From: Bacteroidales bacterium
GTDB lineage: Bacteria; Bacteroidota; Bacteroidia; Bacteroidales; UBA12170
DNA length: 34,387 bases
Direction of reading: 5' to 3'
Assembly: GCA_016744655.1 (NCBI GenBank)
Contig: JADGDY010000022.1
Location: forward strand, 6,038 to 40,424
Shown here: in pieces, positions 1-9,516 of the stretch
Numbering within the stretch: the stretch's first letter is position 1
Layout: each line of letters opens with the position of its first letter
Notes under the pieces: model-generated
What the model saw: the letters and a program-made list of their open reading frames with translations, nothing else
Databases searched by the model: none
Told to the model about the DNA's origin: nothing
Position numbers and translations under genes: made by a program

Positions 1-105
1 TTAAATGGTATTCGCACAGAAAACATTTCGGTGCTAGCCTTTTATGAATAACAAGCTGGTTCACTTGTGTTTTACTATTTTAAATGGATTGTGAGTTTAC
101 CCAGA

Positions 106-756
106 CTAGTTTAAACTCTCCATCATAGCTTTCACAATATTATCTGCTCCTGCTGCAATTTCAAGAATATTAGCATCTAACATATAACAAGGAGTAGTAA
201 AAATATTTTCTTCTTTATCGTGAACCACTTCGCCATGAGAAGTTTCCAAATGATGTGCATTTAAAGCTTCTAAGGCCACTATAGTTCCTTTATCATTACC
301 AATAGTAAGATCCACATTATCGAGTGTTAATGCTATTAATGCAGGTGAAATACAAAGAGCTCCAATTGGTTTTTTTATTCTATGCATTTCTTGTATGGCA
401 TCTTTCACCTGAATAAAAACACCAGCTTCGGCACCTTTAAATGCAAAATCAGAAAGGTTTTTAGCCGCTCCAAAACCACCAGGTATTAGTAAGGCATCGA
501 ATTCTTCTGCATTGAACGCACTCATTGGACTAATTTTTCCTCTTGCTATTCTTGCCGACTCAATCAACACATTTCTTTCCTCGTTCATCTCTTCGCCAGT
601 AATATGATTAATTACATGATGTTGTTTTATATCTGGTGCAAATATTTCATAGACTCCTCCGTGCATCATCACGGCTAACATACTTAGTGTCGATTCATGG
701 ATTTCGGCGCCATCAAAAACACCACATCCTGATAGAATGATTGCAAATTTTTTCAT
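106..756 (-). CDS. elbB: ElbB-type glyoxalase, DJ-1/PfpI-like (ES1 family)
   Basis: A 216-aa protein of the class I glutamine-amidotransferase-like fold, ES1/ElbB branch. It shows the family N-terminus (ILSGCGVFDGAEIHES, about residues 7-22), the loop LIPGGFGAAKN (90-100) and the nucleophile-elbow Cys135 in GALCISPAL. Length is that of the complete family. E. coli ElbB has weak glyoxalase III activity and was linked to isoprenoid output; the physiological role is uncertain. Its ATG lies 14 bp after the stop of the upstream minus-strand gene with no promoter motif between, so the two are probably cotranscribed. Family assignment is firm; the exact substrate is unknown. Confidence 0.93.
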   Translation of the reverse strand: MKKFAIILSGCGVFDGAEIHESTLSMLAVMMHGGVYEIFAPDIKQHHVINHITGEEMNEERNVLIESARIARGKISPMSAFNAEEFDALLIPGGFGAAKNLSDFAFKGAEAGVFIQVKDAIQEMHRIKKPIGALCISPALIALTLDNVDLTIGNDKGTIVALEALNAHHLETSHGEVVHDKEENIFTTPCYMLDANILEIAAGADNIVKAMMESLN

Positions 757-770
757 GATATCTATATTTT

Positions 771-1310
771 TTAAATCAATTTGTTTTCTAGATCAAGGGC
801 ATTTTTTTGACTAAGGCATCTTTTCCAAAGCCACTGACGAGCTTCACATTTTTTCTTAGCACTTTTAATCGATAGTAAATGTAACTCCAAATCCTCTAAT
901 AATTCCTCCAAATTTTTAAGTTTCTGAAGCGGTATCTGTAATGCTGCATTAATATAAGGAATCCTTCTCATTTCTTTTAAAATATCATTGACATGTACTT
1001 GATATGAGGAAAGCTTGAATAAAACAAAGAATTCAAAATGAGGATATGCACCAACGGCAGTTGTTTTTGATGATTTATTGGCAAATAAATAATAGTCCAT
1101 CCGTAAATCTTCGTCATAAAAATGGTAGAAGGCAAATTTCCCAATTTCTCCATTCTTGTTATAGAAAGGAATATCTGGCATTTTCTTAAAATAGGTCTGA
1201 AAATGCTTATTTAAATAATATGATAGCTGATAATCCTTCAAGGAAGAGGAAACCCCAATCATGAGGTGTTCTTCGTCAGTAGGTTGTGATAATTGTAATC
1301 TGATTTTCAT
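771..1310 (-). CDS. IPExxxVDY-like family protein
   Basis: A small protein of unknown function that resembles the Bacteroidota IPExxxVDY family: a short beta-strand start (MKIRLQLSQ), then LMIGVSSSLKDYQLSYYLNK, an acidic FYHFYDEDLRMDYYLFANKS block and a helical tail. The name-giving IPE...VDY motif is poorly conserved here (AYPHFEFFVLF at the expected place). The frame is open to an ATG at 1391, but I prefer the ATG at 1310. The family normally begins with this strand, and an exact -7 box (TAACTTTG) lies between the two ATGs. The C-terminal 50 residues are rich in Leu and Lys and may form a coiled helix longer than usual. Probably cotranscribed with elbB. Confidence 0.6.
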   Translation of the reverse strand: MKIRLQLSQPTDEEHLMIGVSSSLKDYQLSYYLNKHFQTYFKKMPDIPFYNKNGEIGKFAFYHFYDEDLRMDYYLFANKSSKTTAVGAYPHFEFFVLFKLSSYQVHVNDILKEMRRIPYINAALQIPLQKLKNLEELLEDLELHLLSIKSAKKKCEARQWLWKRCLSQKNALDLENKLI

Positions 1311-1327
1311 GTTTTGGCTATCTGAAG

Positions 1328-1335
1328 CAAAGTTA
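1328..1335 (-). promoter_or_regulatory. Bacteroidota -7 box for the IPExxxVDY-elbB unit
   Basis: The minus strand reads TAACTTTG, an exact match to TAnnTTTG, 17 bp before the ATG at 1310. A clear -33 TTG at standard spacing is not seen (the nearest is 25 bp upstream). A second, weaker candidate, TAATTTCG, lies at 1426-1433. Confidence 0.45.
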
Positions 1336-1465
1336 ATAATTCGATGCACATGAAGTCCATCAATTTTATTTTTTTGAAACTTGATGAGCATTTTTTATTC
1401 TAGGCTTTCATTATGAAAAAAATACCGAAATTAGCGCCTCAATAGAAAACTTAGAAATTACCTAT

Positions 1466-2227
1466 ATGAAGATAATCACCTATAATGTAAATGGAATAAG
1501 AGCTGCAGTTAAAAAGGGCTTCTTAGATTGGATGAAAAAAGAGGATGCTGATGTTATCTGTATTCAAGAAACCAAAGCGCAAGACGAGCAAATTCCAGTG
1601 TTTGAGTTTACAGAGTTAGGCTACCATACCTATTCTTTCTCTGCACAAAAGAAAGGTTATAGTGGAGTAGCTATTCTATGTAAAAAGGAACCTAAGCATG
1701 TGGAATATGGAATGGGAATAGATAAATATGATTTCGAAGGTCGTTTTATTCGTGCTGATTTTGAAGGGTTTTCTGTGGTGAGTGTCTATCACCCTTCAGG
1801 TAGTAGCGGAGATGCACGTCAAGAATTTAAAATGCAATGGTTAAGCGATTATACGAACTACATAAACGAACTTAAGAAATCGATTCCCAATTTAGTTTTA
1901 TCTGGGGATTATAATATTTGTCATGAAGCTATTGATATTCATAATCCAAAGAATAATGCCAAAACTAGTGGGTTCTTACCTGAAGAGCGCGAATGGATGA
2001 CAGAATTTCTTGCCACTGGGTTTGTCGATTCCTTTAGGATGATGAATAAAGATCCTCATCATTATACATGGTGGAGCTATCGTGCAAATGCTCGTAATAA
2101 TAATAAAGGCTGGCGTATCGATTATCATATGGTGAGCGAAAACATGAAAACAAAAATTAAAAATGTAGGTATTATACCCGACGCAAAACACTCAGACCAC
2201 TGTCCAAGTTTTGTTGAAATTCAATAG
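1466..2227 (+). CDS. xth: Exodeoxyribonuclease III
   Basis: A 253-aa member of the AP endonuclease/exonuclease III family, which cuts 5' of abasic sites and trims 3' ends in base-excision repair. All expected active-site residues are visible: Asn7 (NVNGIRAA), Glu35 (IQETK), Tyr108, Asp148 and Asn150 (SGDYNI), Asp219 (WRIDY) and the catalytic Asp244-His245 (HSDHCP). The length is normal and complete. It is divergent from the IPExxxVDY-like gene and only 2 bp upstream of the next ORF, so the two form an operon. No TAnnTTTG box is evident upstream. Confidence 0.96.
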   Translation: MKIITYNVNGIRAAVKKGFLDWMKKEDADVICIQETKAQDEQIPVFEFTELGYHTYSFSAQKKGYSGVAILCKKEPKHVEYGMGIDKYDFEGRFIRADFEGFSVVSVYHPSGSSGDARQEFKMQWLSDYTNYINELKKSIPNLVLSGDYNICHEAIDIHNPKNNAKTSGFLPEEREWMTEFLATGFVDSFRMMNKDPHHYTWWSYRANARNNNKGWRIDYHMVSENMKTKIKNVGIIPDAKHSDHCPSFVEIQ

Positions 2228-2229
2228 AA

Positions 2230-2598
2230 ATGAAGAAAATATTTACCCTTTCCACCTGCGATACTAGTAAAAGAATCCTCAAAAACAGTGGAGTTTTAGA
2301 CTTGGATTTAGAGGTTGTTGATATCAAAAAAAGATCAATTTTAGAGGAGGAATTAGAGGAGATTAGGTCCTTAGTAGGAAGCTATGAAGCTCTTTTTTCC
2401 CGTAGATCTCAAAAGTATAAAAGTCTGAAATTAAAAGATGTAAACCTTAGTGAGGAAGATTATAAAAACTACATTCTTCAAGAATATACCTTTCTTAAAA
2501 GACCAGTGATAGTTGACAAAGAGGTGGTATTTGTTGGGAATAGTAAGAATAATGTGGAATTGTTAAATCAATACGTATTGCAGAAATCACTTAGATAA
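2230..2598 (+). CDS. ArsC/Spx/YffB-like thioredoxin-fold protein
   Basis: A 122-aa protein of the arsenate-reductase-like glutaredoxin superfamily. It has the N-terminal Cys10 in LSTCDTSKR, then VVDIKKRSILEEEL, a RRSQKYK region and the late cis-Pro segment FLKRPVIV near residues 89-96. The CxxS arrangement resembles ArsC-type or YffB proteins rather than the CxxC of Spx. No second cysteine is present, so any redox cycle would need glutathione or another thiol. It starts 2 bp after xth and is surely in the same operon. The true role may be redox or stress related; arsenate reduction is not established. Confidence 0.8.
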   Translation: MKKIFTLSTCDTSKRILKNSGVLDLDLEVVDIKKRSILEEELEEIRSLVGSYEALFSRRSQKYKSLKLKDVNLSEEDYKNYILQEYTFLKRPVIVDKEVVFVGNSKNNVELLNQYVLQKSLR

Positions 2599-2638
2599 AA
2601 ATACGTGGAGATTACTTTTTTTTAATTCTTAACAAGAC

Positions 2639-2667
2639 TTGTATACCAATTAGATGTTATAATTTTG
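2639..2667 (+). promoter_or_regulatory. Promoter of the first T9SS paralogue
   Basis: TTG at 2639-2641, an 18-bp spacer, then TAATTTTG at 2660-2667. This matches the Bacteroidota sigma consensus (TTTG, 17-23 bp, TAnnTTTG). It would start transcription about 35 bp before the ATG at 2709. Confidence 0.8.
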
Positions 2668-2708
2668 AAGCACACAATAAAATAATGTTAATTTAAATTA
2701 TAAGTGCG

Positions 2709-4604
2709 ATGAAAAAATTATTACTATTTGGTTTGGCTCTTAGCCTTTCTTTCGGTGCAATGGCTGATGGAAAGCATGATGTCAAAAAAGGAACAAAATC
2801 AATAAAAGCAAAAAACAAAATTGAAGCTATTGTTAATCCTACTCAACCAACTCCAATGGTTGTGCCAGAATTAAACTTCAAAGGAACTCAAGCTGTTGAG
2901 AGAGTTTATATTGGTAAATCAGCTAACGTTTATTCTGTTCTTTTAGAAGAACAAAGAGGTTTGGATTATAATAATGAACTTGGAACCTATGCTTTCACTT
3001 TCAGAACTGATCCAGACACATATCCTGCAGCAAACAATAGTGGAAATATTATCACTGCTACATCTCAAGATGGTGATTCTTGGACTGATACATGGTTAAT
3101 TAATACTGATGATGCTGGTAGATACCCTTCTGGTGTTGTTTTTAATCCTGAAGGAAATACCGATCCAGCTGAGGCTTATGTTGTTGGAGTAGGACCTGTT
3201 TCTACAGGAACTTGGACTCACAACTTCTTTGCAAGTGCAAAAATTAATGGTGATAATCACAATCTACAATTGATCGAGAAAGATGCAAGTGTTTCTGGAA
3301 GTCAATTGGTTCGTAATGGACTAACTGCAACTTCTGATGGTTATGCTCATATTGTTGCTTCTAAATGGCAAGATAACGGTTCTCAAGTGGCAACTGAACT
3401 TAGTATGAATGTATGGAATGGTGAGTTTAATGGTGATTCATTTGATTGGGAAGAAGTTGATGTTGAAGTTGACTTAGCATTAAGAGCAGACGGTACCGTA
3501 AAACAACTTTGGTCTTTCGGAACTGCTTGGTCTACCGATGGAACAGTTGGTTATATGTGGTTAAAAGGAATTTCTGCTGATGTAGAAAATGGATATCAAC
3601 CTATTGTTTTCAAATCTACTAATCAAGGTGAAGATTGGGAAGAAATTGAAATTATATTAGAAGATAATGAAGCTTTAGCTGAATATTTAACTCCCACCAA
3701 TAGGTTCGAAGGACCAGTATGGCCATACGTAACTGAATTAGACGGTGTTGTTGATGCCAATGGTAACTTACAAATGTTCATTAATACCACAAGTTGTTCT
3801 ACAACACACCCTGATTCATCAAACTATGTTTATACAAATGCTTTAAATTATGTTTATAATTTAGAAATTGATGATGCCGGTGTTCAAAATGTAATATTTA
3901 TTGATTCTATTATGGGTGCTGATGTACCAACTGATGGAGCCAATGCATTAGGTGGTGCTGCAGGTTGGGGAGCAAGATTACGTGCTTCAAGAACTCCTGA
4001 TGGAACTGCTGTATTTGCTGTTTGGACTGATTCCGAAGATCCTGAATCAACTGATGGAGAAAATGCAAACCCCAATATTAAAGCTGCCGGTAGAATGATT
4101 GATGGCGACTTCAGTGATTTCCCAGTAACAAACTTCACAGCTGATGATTTATACGCTGGTTTCTATTATTTCATCAATGTGGGTCAAATTTGTAGAATAG
4201 CTGATAATCATGTTAATATTCCTGTAACAACTTCTATAACTCCTGCTGAATTTAGTTCAGGAGAAGAATTAACACCTACTACTCATAATTTCGTAAAAGG
4301 TATTAAATTCCCTTGGACTGTTGGTATTAACAAATTAGAAGCAGTATCTAATATTAGTGTTAGTCAAAACAATCCTAATCCTTTCACAGGTTCTACTACA
4401 ATTGAATTAACTAGTGCTGTATCTGCTCCAGTTATGGTTGAAGTAAGTAACTTAATGGGACAATCAGTATATACACTTAATGCTGGAACTATCAACAATA
4501 CTATGAAAGTTGAACTGCCTGCTAATGATTTACAATCAGGTGTTTACTTTTATACTGTAACTATTGCTGGTGAAAGTGTATCTAAGAAAATGATTGTGGA
4601 ATAG
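2709..4604 (+). CDS. Secreted Asp-box protein with T9SS type A sorting domain (paralogue 1)
   Basis: A 631-aa secreted protein. A Sec signal peptide (MKKLLLFGLALSLSFGAMA) precedes a Lys-rich linker and a large beta-rich region. Asp-box-like motifs (SxDxGxxW) occur at about 119-125 (SQDGDSW) and 303-310 (STNQGEDW), suggesting a sialidase-like or BNR beta-propeller. Residues 548-631 are a T9SS type A C-terminal domain (SQNNPNPFTGSTT, NLMGQSVY, LQSGVYFYTV, KKMIVE), so the protein is exported across the outer membrane and probably attached to the surface. Sialidase catalytic residues (FRIP, Arg triad) were not recognised, so no enzyme activity is claimed. It is closest to paralogue 2; both have a conserved RVYxGKSANxYSVLLEEQR block. 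Confidence 0.85.
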   Translation: MKKLLLFGLALSLSFGAMADGKHDVKKGTKSIKAKNKIEAIVNPTQPTPMVVPELNFKGTQAVERVYIGKSANVYSVLLEEQRGLDYNNELGTYAFTFRTDPDTYPAANNSGNIITATSQDGDSWTDTWLINTDDAGRYPSGVVFNPEGNTDPAEAYVVGVGPVSTGTWTHNFFASAKINGDNHNLQLIEKDASVSGSQLVRNGLTATSDGYAHIVASKWQDNGSQVATELSMNVWNGEFNGDSFDWEEVDVEVDLALRADGTVKQLWSFGTAWSTDGTVGYMWLKGISADVENGYQPIVFKSTNQGEDWEEIEIILEDNEALAEYLTPTNRFEGPVWPYVTELDGVVDANGNLQMFINTTSCSTTHPDSSNYVYTNALNYVYNLEIDDAGVQNVIFIDSIMGADVPTDGANALGGAAGWGARLRASRTPDGTAVFAVWTDSEDPESTDGENANPNIKAAGRMIDGDFSDFPVTNFTADDLYAGFYYFINVGQICRIADNHVNIPVTTSITPAEFSSGEELTPTTHNFVKGIKFPWTVGINKLEAVSNISVSQNNPNPFTGSTTIELTSAVSAPVMVEVSNLMGQSVYTLNAGTINNTMKVELPANDLQSGVYFYTVTIAGESVSKKMIVE

Positions 4605-4634
4605 TCGAAACCACAGTTTTAAAATATTTAGATT

Positions 4635-4665
4635 AAAAGAGCCTGATTTTTCAGGCTCTTTTTTT
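4635..4665 (+). terminator. Rho-independent terminator after paralogue 1
   Basis: A stem AAAAGAGCCTGA / TCAGGCTCTTTT with a TTTTT loop, followed by a T-run. It lies 30 bp after the stop codon. Confidence 0.92.
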
Positions 4666-4980
4666 GTTTAATTTCATCTTGAATTTTCTTTTTTTTTACT
4701 TAAAAGCCTAATTATTATCAATAAATTAATAAAATGACAGGGGTATTTGTCCGATTGTGGATAGATTTCTCGTTTTATTTAGTCTTTTTTTAAGGTTAAA
4801 TAAATCATTGCAATATGTATTTAGGTTTGATAGAAAAATACTGTACTTAGTTCTGAAATGCTGATGTATTAAGCATGTTGAGAATTGAAGGCAGCTGAGT
4901 GTTATTAGATTATTGTTTTTTTTACTAAGATCTAAATTGTATGTTCTGATCCTTTGCCCATATTTATAAGCTCAATATTC
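4666..4980. other. AT-rich intergenic stretch, no gene seen
   Basis: Between the terminator of paralogue 1 and the promoter of paralogue 2. It is very AT-rich, with stop codons in all frames and no recognisable RNA or repeat. Confidence 0.6.
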
Positions 4981-5011
4981 TTGAAATAATTATTAAAAAA
5001 AGTTAAATTTG
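4981..5011 (+). promoter_or_regulatory. Promoter of the second T9SS paralogue
   Basis: TTG at 4981-4983, a 20-bp spacer, TAAATTTG at 5004-5011. The -7 box is 37 bp before the ATG at 5049. Confidence 0.8.
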
Positions 5012-5048
5012 CTTTTCGACGAATAATAAATCTAAATATTTTAAAACT

Positions 5049-6962
5049 ATGAAAAAATTTTTACTTTTTAGTTTAGCCTTAAGTCTAACCTTCGGAGCAA
5101 TGGCCGATGAGAAGAAAACGGCTAAGAAATCTACAAAAATGGTAAATTCAAGAAATAAAATTGATTTACCTGTTAAACCAACTCAGGATGTACCTATTGT
5201 TTCTTCAAGTATTGAATTTAAAGGTACAGAAACTGTAGAGCGTGTTTATGTTGGTAAATCTGCTAATATATATTCTGTATTGTTAGAAGAACAGAGGTAT
5301 ATCGATTATAATAATGACATAAAGGCTTATTCTTTTACTTTTAGAACAGATCCTGATACTTATCCTGAAGCCTTAAATAGCGGAAATATTATTACCAGTA
5401 CATCTATAGATGGTGGAAATACCTGGGGCGATTCTTGGATGATGAATACTGAAGATCCATGTAGATATCCTGCAGGTGCAGTTTATAATCCAGATGGAAA
5501 TACAGATCCAAATAATGCTTATATCATTGCAACAGGTCCAGTATATAATGATGGTTGGAGTGATAACTTTTTTGCTTCGTCAAAATTAAATGGAGAAGAT
5601 TTGAGCTATGAATTGATTCCAGTTGATCCGGATTGGTCAGGTTTTCAGACAGCTAGGAATGGATTGCAGGTTTGCTCAGATGGAATAGCACATATTGCAG
5701 ATAGAAAATTTCAAGATAATGGATCTGGTTATTCTACAGAAATGAGCCTTTCTGCTTGGTCTGGTGAATTCAATGGTTCTAGTTTTGATTGGGATTTAGT
5801 TGAAATTCCTGTTGATTTAGCAATGAGAGAAGGAGGAAGTAATCCAGGAACAACAAAAAACTTTTGGACTTTTGGCAATGCATGGTCAAATGATGGATCT
5901 GTTGGTTATATATGGATGATTGGTGTTGATGCTGAGCTAGATGGTGAAAGTGGATATTCTCCTATCATATTTAAAACTACTAATCAAGGTGAAGATTGGG
6001 ATCAAATTGAAATCGATTTAGCAGATAATGAAGTAATGAGTGAATACATTTGGGCTTGTGATCAATTTAATGGTCCAGTTTGGCCAATGTGTACTGAATT
6101 AGATGGTATTGTAGATGCAAATGGTGAATTACAATTGTTTGTTAAGGCTACAGGTACTTTTTCTTCACATACAGATTCTTTAGGATATTCTTATAATGGT
6201 AACATCGATTATATTTATAATATAGAGGTTAATGATGACGGTGTTCAGAATGTGATTTATGTAGACTCAATTGTTGCTGAGGATGTTCCAGCCGATTCTC
6301 CATATGGTTTGGGTGCTGAAGGATGGGGTTCTAGATTACGTGCTTCAAGAACAGCTGATGGTTCTGCAGTATTTGTTGTGTGGTCAGATACTGAGGCTCC
6401 TGATAATTTTGAAGGCCAAAATGGTGCTCCTAATATTAAAGCTGCTGGTAGATTGTTAGGTGGTGACTTTGCAGATTTCCCTTCAACAAATTTCACAGGT
6501 GATGATTTGTATGCAGGATTCTATTTTTTCCATAATGTTGGTCATATCAGTAAAATCGAAGATAACTACGTGCACATACCTGTAACAACTACTACAACTC
6601 CAGCCGAATTTAGTAGTGGAACTGAATTGACTCCAGTTAGTCATAGTTTTGTGAAAGATATTAAATACCTTTGGGTAGAAGGTATAGAAGAGTCTAGTGC
6701 AATGTCTAGTTTTTCTGTGTCTCAAAACAGTCCTAATCCATTTACAGGTTCTACAACAATTGAATTGTCAAGTGAAGTTGTTGCTCCTGTCAATGTTGAA
6801 GTTACTAATCTTATGGGACAATCTGTTTATAAAATTAATGTTGGAACTATCATTAATACTATGAAAGTTGAACTTCCAGCTACAAATTTAAAAGCGGGTG
6901 TGTATTTCTACACTGTTACTATTGGTAATGAAAGCATTTCTAAAAAGATGATTGTGGAATAA
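5049..6962 (+). CDS. Secreted Asp-box protein with T9SS type A sorting domain (paralogue 2)
   Basis: A 637-aa secreted protein, co-linear with paralogue 1. The signal peptide is nearly the same (ends FGAMA), followed by a Lys-rich linker. There is a canonical Asp-box, SIDGGNTW, at 119-126, and a second, STNQGEDW-like (TTNQGEDW), near residue 310. The C-terminal 84 residues carry the T9SS type A domain (SQNSPNPFTGSTT, NLMGQSVYK, KAGVYFYTV, KKMIVE). The Asp-boxes imply a beta-propeller displayed at the cell surface. Ligand or substrate is unknown. It has its own promoter and terminator, so it is expressed independently of its neighbours. Confidence 0.85.
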   Translation: MKKFLLFSLALSLTFGAMADEKKTAKKSTKMVNSRNKIDLPVKPTQDVPIVSSSIEFKGTETVERVYVGKSANIYSVLLEEQRYIDYNNDIKAYSFTFRTDPDTYPEALNSGNIITSTSIDGGNTWGDSWMMNTEDPCRYPAGAVYNPDGNTDPNNAYIIATGPVYNDGWSDNFFASSKLNGEDLSYELIPVDPDWSGFQTARNGLQVCSDGIAHIADRKFQDNGSGYSTEMSLSAWSGEFNGSSFDWDLVEIPVDLAMREGGSNPGTTKNFWTFGNAWSNDGSVGYIWMIGVDAELDGESGYSPIIFKTTNQGEDWDQIEIDLADNEVMSEYIWACDQFNGPVWPMCTELDGIVDANGELQLFVKATGTFSSHTDSLGYSYNGNIDYIYNIEVNDDGVQNVIYVDSIVAEDVPADSPYGLGAEGWGSRLRASRTADGSAVFVVWSDTEAPDNFEGQNGAPNIKAAGRLLGGDFADFPSTNFTGDDLYAGFYFFHNVGHISKIEDNYVHIPVTTTTTPAEFSSGTELTPVSHSFVKDIKYLWVEGIEESSAMSSFSVSQNSPNPFTGSTTIELSSEVVAPVNVEVTNLMGQSVYKINVGTIINTMKVELPATNLKAGVYFYTVTIGNESISKKMIVE

Positions 6963-6983
6963 ACAATTTCTTAAAAGTAATAA

Positions 6984-7016
6984 GAGCTTAGCCTAATGGT
7001 TAGGCTCTTTTTTTTA
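6984..7016 (+). terminator. Rho-independent terminator after paralogue 2
   Basis: AGCCTAA-TGG-TTAGGCT stem followed by CTCTTTTTTTT, 25 bp after the stop. Confidence 0.88.
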
Positions 7017-7282
7017 TCCGGAAATAATTTTCCGAATTTTAACATACTTTTTCACTTAGGTGAAATCCCGAAATTCACGTATTTTATTTTAAACATTATA
7101 AATTCAAACAATTAGTATTTACAAGTGTTTCAAGCTTATTAAGTGTCCGATAATGGAATTTATTTTTTTTAGAAAAACGAAATAGCTATCAGAATGTGAC
7201 CTAAACACGCGGTGATGCTATGTTTATAGACGAAAATATTTTATATATTTGACGCTTCTATTAATTAATTAAAAGCGTTCAT
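7017..7282. other. Intergenic stretch before paralogue 3
   Basis: Gene-free, AT-rich. Apart from the -7 box listed separately, nothing is recognised. Confidence 0.5.
7244..7251 (+). promoter_or_regulatory. -7 box of paralogue 3
   Basis: TATATTTG, an exact match to TAnnTTTG, 31 bp before the ATG at 7283. The -33 element is weak. Confidence 0.65.
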
Positions 7283-9226
7283 ATGAAAAAATTATTACTA
7301 ATTGCATTAGTAGCTGGTTTTGCTTTCACTGGAATTTCGCAAAACAAACCTACTAAAGTTGAATTGAAAAAAAGAGCTGCAGAGCAAACTGAGCAAGCTC
7401 CTGTTGCTCCAAGACCTATGCCAGAAATCGATTTTGACAGATCGGTTACGGAAGATGTTAACAGAATTCCAATTGGAACTGCTCATTCACAAAGAAGTTT
7501 AAGAAGAGAAGAGCCACATGTAATTTATTATAATCCTGAGTTGGATGTAATCAGTGTAACTTTTACTTTAGATGGGGAAACTTATGGTGTAGCCAATGAT
7601 GATGGTACTACTGGTATGTTTTACTCAGAAGATCATGGTCAAACATGGCAAGGTCCTGTTGTAGTTTCTGATAATACTGCTGATGGTATTACAAACTATT
7701 ACCCAGCTGGAATTATTTTTAATCCAGAAGGAAATACTTCTGTTGCCGATGCTTATGGTGTTGGACAAAGTACTGCTGTAGATTGGAATTATAAAGTTTA
7801 TGGTTCTGCTATGTTAGGTGGTGGTGATTTTACAAACTATGTTTGGCAAGATACTGACCCTAATTATACTCACAATGGATACTGGAATCAGTATGGTTTA
7901 CAACAAGTTAATAATGAAGTTCGTGCATTAAACTTAAAAGCGGCTGGTGATTGGTCAACATTTACAGAAGCAGAATTCGAATTAATTGTTGCTGAACTTG
8001 ACGGAAGTGAATTTGTTTGGGATTTCTCAAATACATTAGAAGTTGATGTTGATGTTAAGCCAGAAGACGGTGTAATTCAGTGGAGCGGAATGTTTGTTGG
8101 TATGGATTCTGGATTAGAAATTTGCTGGTCTGCCGATGGTGAAACAGGTTATGTATGGATGAATGGTGTTTCTACTGAAGCTCCTACAGGATACCAACCT
8201 ATTCTTTATGTGACTAACGATAGTGGTGACTCATGGGATATGATTGAATATGATCTCTTAGATGGTGATGCACAAGATTTCTTCTATGAGTTTATGAATA
8301 ATGCAAGTGGAACAGATTTCGTAATTCCTAGATTCAAGGAATCAACAGGTGTTGTTGATGCTAATGGTAACCTTCAAATGTTTGCTGCAGTTGATTCTCA
8401 CTCTGCTGATGTTACTGTATCTCCAGATTCAACTGGTTACGGTTGGACTAATACTCCTGGTGATTTATTCAGTTTAACTTTTTCTCCTGATGGTCTTCAA
8501 GATTATATGTGGATTGACTCATTAAATACAATGAATGTAAATGATGAAGAAGGTTCTTATGCTGGTAATGGTTGGCAACATAGATTATTTGCTGCTAAAA
8601 ATGCCTCTGAAACTGATGTATTTTTTACTTGGACTGATACAAGAACAGTTCCAGAAGGAATGCTAAATATAGAGCCAGACATTTTTGGTTGGTCTAAATG
8701 TGCTACTCAAGAAGGTATGCATATGGAATCTCCTGTATGTTTTACAGAAGGAACTTTATATGAAAAGTTTTATTACTATCCAGCAGGTGCTGAGTGGGCT
8801 TATTTAAATGAAGATGGTAAATATACCATTCCTTATATTCAAGGAATTACTCCTGGTGAATTTGCAAGTAATACTTCTGCAACAGAAGATGCTATAACAG
8901 TGAATTTTATTACAGGTATCGAATTCGAACCTATTTGTACAGTTGGTTTAGGTGAAATGAATGTTTCTTCAAGTATTGAAGTTGCTCAAAACACTCCAAA
9001 CCCATTCTCTACTTTTACTACTGTTACTATTAACAGCGCTTCTGTTGCTAATGTAGTTGTTGAAGTAAGTAACTTAATGGGACAATCTGTTTATGCTATC
9101 AATGCAGGAATGATCAACGGAACAATGAATGTTGAGATTCCAGCTACTGATTTACAAGCAGGTGTTTATTTTTACACAGTTACTATTGGTAACGAAAGTG
9201 TTACTAAGAAAATGATCGTGGAATAG
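7283..9226 (+). CDS. Secreted Asp-box protein with T9SS type A sorting domain (paralogue 3)
   Basis: A 647-aa secreted protein forming a second subfamily with paralogue 4. The signal peptide ends near AFTGISQ. A shared N-terminal block, EDVNRIPIGTAHSQRSLRR, replaces the GKSANxYSVLLEEQR block of paralogues 1 and 2. Asp-boxes are clear at 115-122 (SEDHGQTW) and about 314-321 (NDSGDSW). A Cys-containing segment (WSKCATQEGMHMESPVCF) shared with paralogue 4 could form a disulfide. The C-terminus is the same T9SS type A domain (AQNTPNPFSTFTT, NLMGQSVY, KKMIVE). Predicted surface beta-propeller protein of unknown ligand. Confidence 0.85.
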   Translation: MKKLLLIALVAGFAFTGISQNKPTKVELKKRAAEQTEQAPVAPRPMPEIDFDRSVTEDVNRIPIGTAHSQRSLRREEPHVIYYNPELDVISVTFTLDGETYGVANDDGTTGMFYSEDHGQTWQGPVVVSDNTADGITNYYPAGIIFNPEGNTSVADAYGVGQSTAVDWNYKVYGSAMLGGGDFTNYVWQDTDPNYTHNGYWNQYGLQQVNNEVRALNLKAAGDWSTFTEAEFELIVAELDGSEFVWDFSNTLEVDVDVKPEDGVIQWSGMFVGMDSGLEICWSADGETGYVWMNGVSTEAPTGYQPILYVTNDSGDSWDMIEYDLLDGDAQDFFYEFMNNASGTDFVIPRFKESTGVVDANGNLQMFAAVDSHSADVTVSPDSTGYGWTNTPGDLFSLTFSPDGLQDYMWIDSLNTMNVNDEEGSYAGNGWQHRLFAAKNASETDVFFTWTDTRTVPEGMLNIEPDIFGWSKCATQEGMHMESPVCFTEGTLYEKFYYYPAGAEWAYLNEDGKYTIPYIQGITPGEFASNTSATEDAITVNFITGIEFEPICTVGLGEMNVSSSIEVAQNTPNPFSTFTTVTINSASVANVVVEVSNLMGQSVYAINAGMINGTMNVEIPATDLQAGVYFYTVTIGNESVTKKMIVE

Positions 9227-9241
9227 TACTCCTAAATTATC

Positions 9242-9278
9242 AAAAAAAAGGTCTGACTGTTAGTCAGACCTTTTTTTT
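9242..9278 (+). terminator. Bidirectional-type terminator after paralogue 3
   Basis: A-run, GGTCTGAC-TGTTA-GTCAGACC perfect 8-bp stem, T8. It begins 15 bp after the stop. Confidence 0.93.
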
Positions 9279-9516
9279 GTGATTTGTTTTTTGAAATGTG
9301 ATTTTGTTAAAAATACATACCTTTATTTTATTGCTTCAATTAGAAGGTGTAGAGCACCGCAATATTTATAAAATAAGAATACAATGAGTTTTACAAAGTC
9401 GACAGCTTTCTACTAAGTAGAAGGTAAATGGAGAGTAACGTTGAAACAGTTCAAATCGGGTATGAAATTAATAAATATGATTTCAATGAAGCCAAAACTT
9501 TGGGATTTTATTTTAT
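9279..9516. other. Intergenic stretch, possible gene remnant
   Basis: No convincing gene. A 35-codon ORF (ATG 9428, stop 9535) runs into the left end of the MITE. Just upstream, a short open frame is broken by a TAA. Neither matches a family I know, and the first may be a piece of a gene cut by the insertion. Confidence 0.3.

Noticed and set aside
3884..6725. Antisense and alternate-frame ORFs of 62-84 codons within the first two paralogues
   Set aside because: They are shadows of strongly supported coding frames and show no family features.
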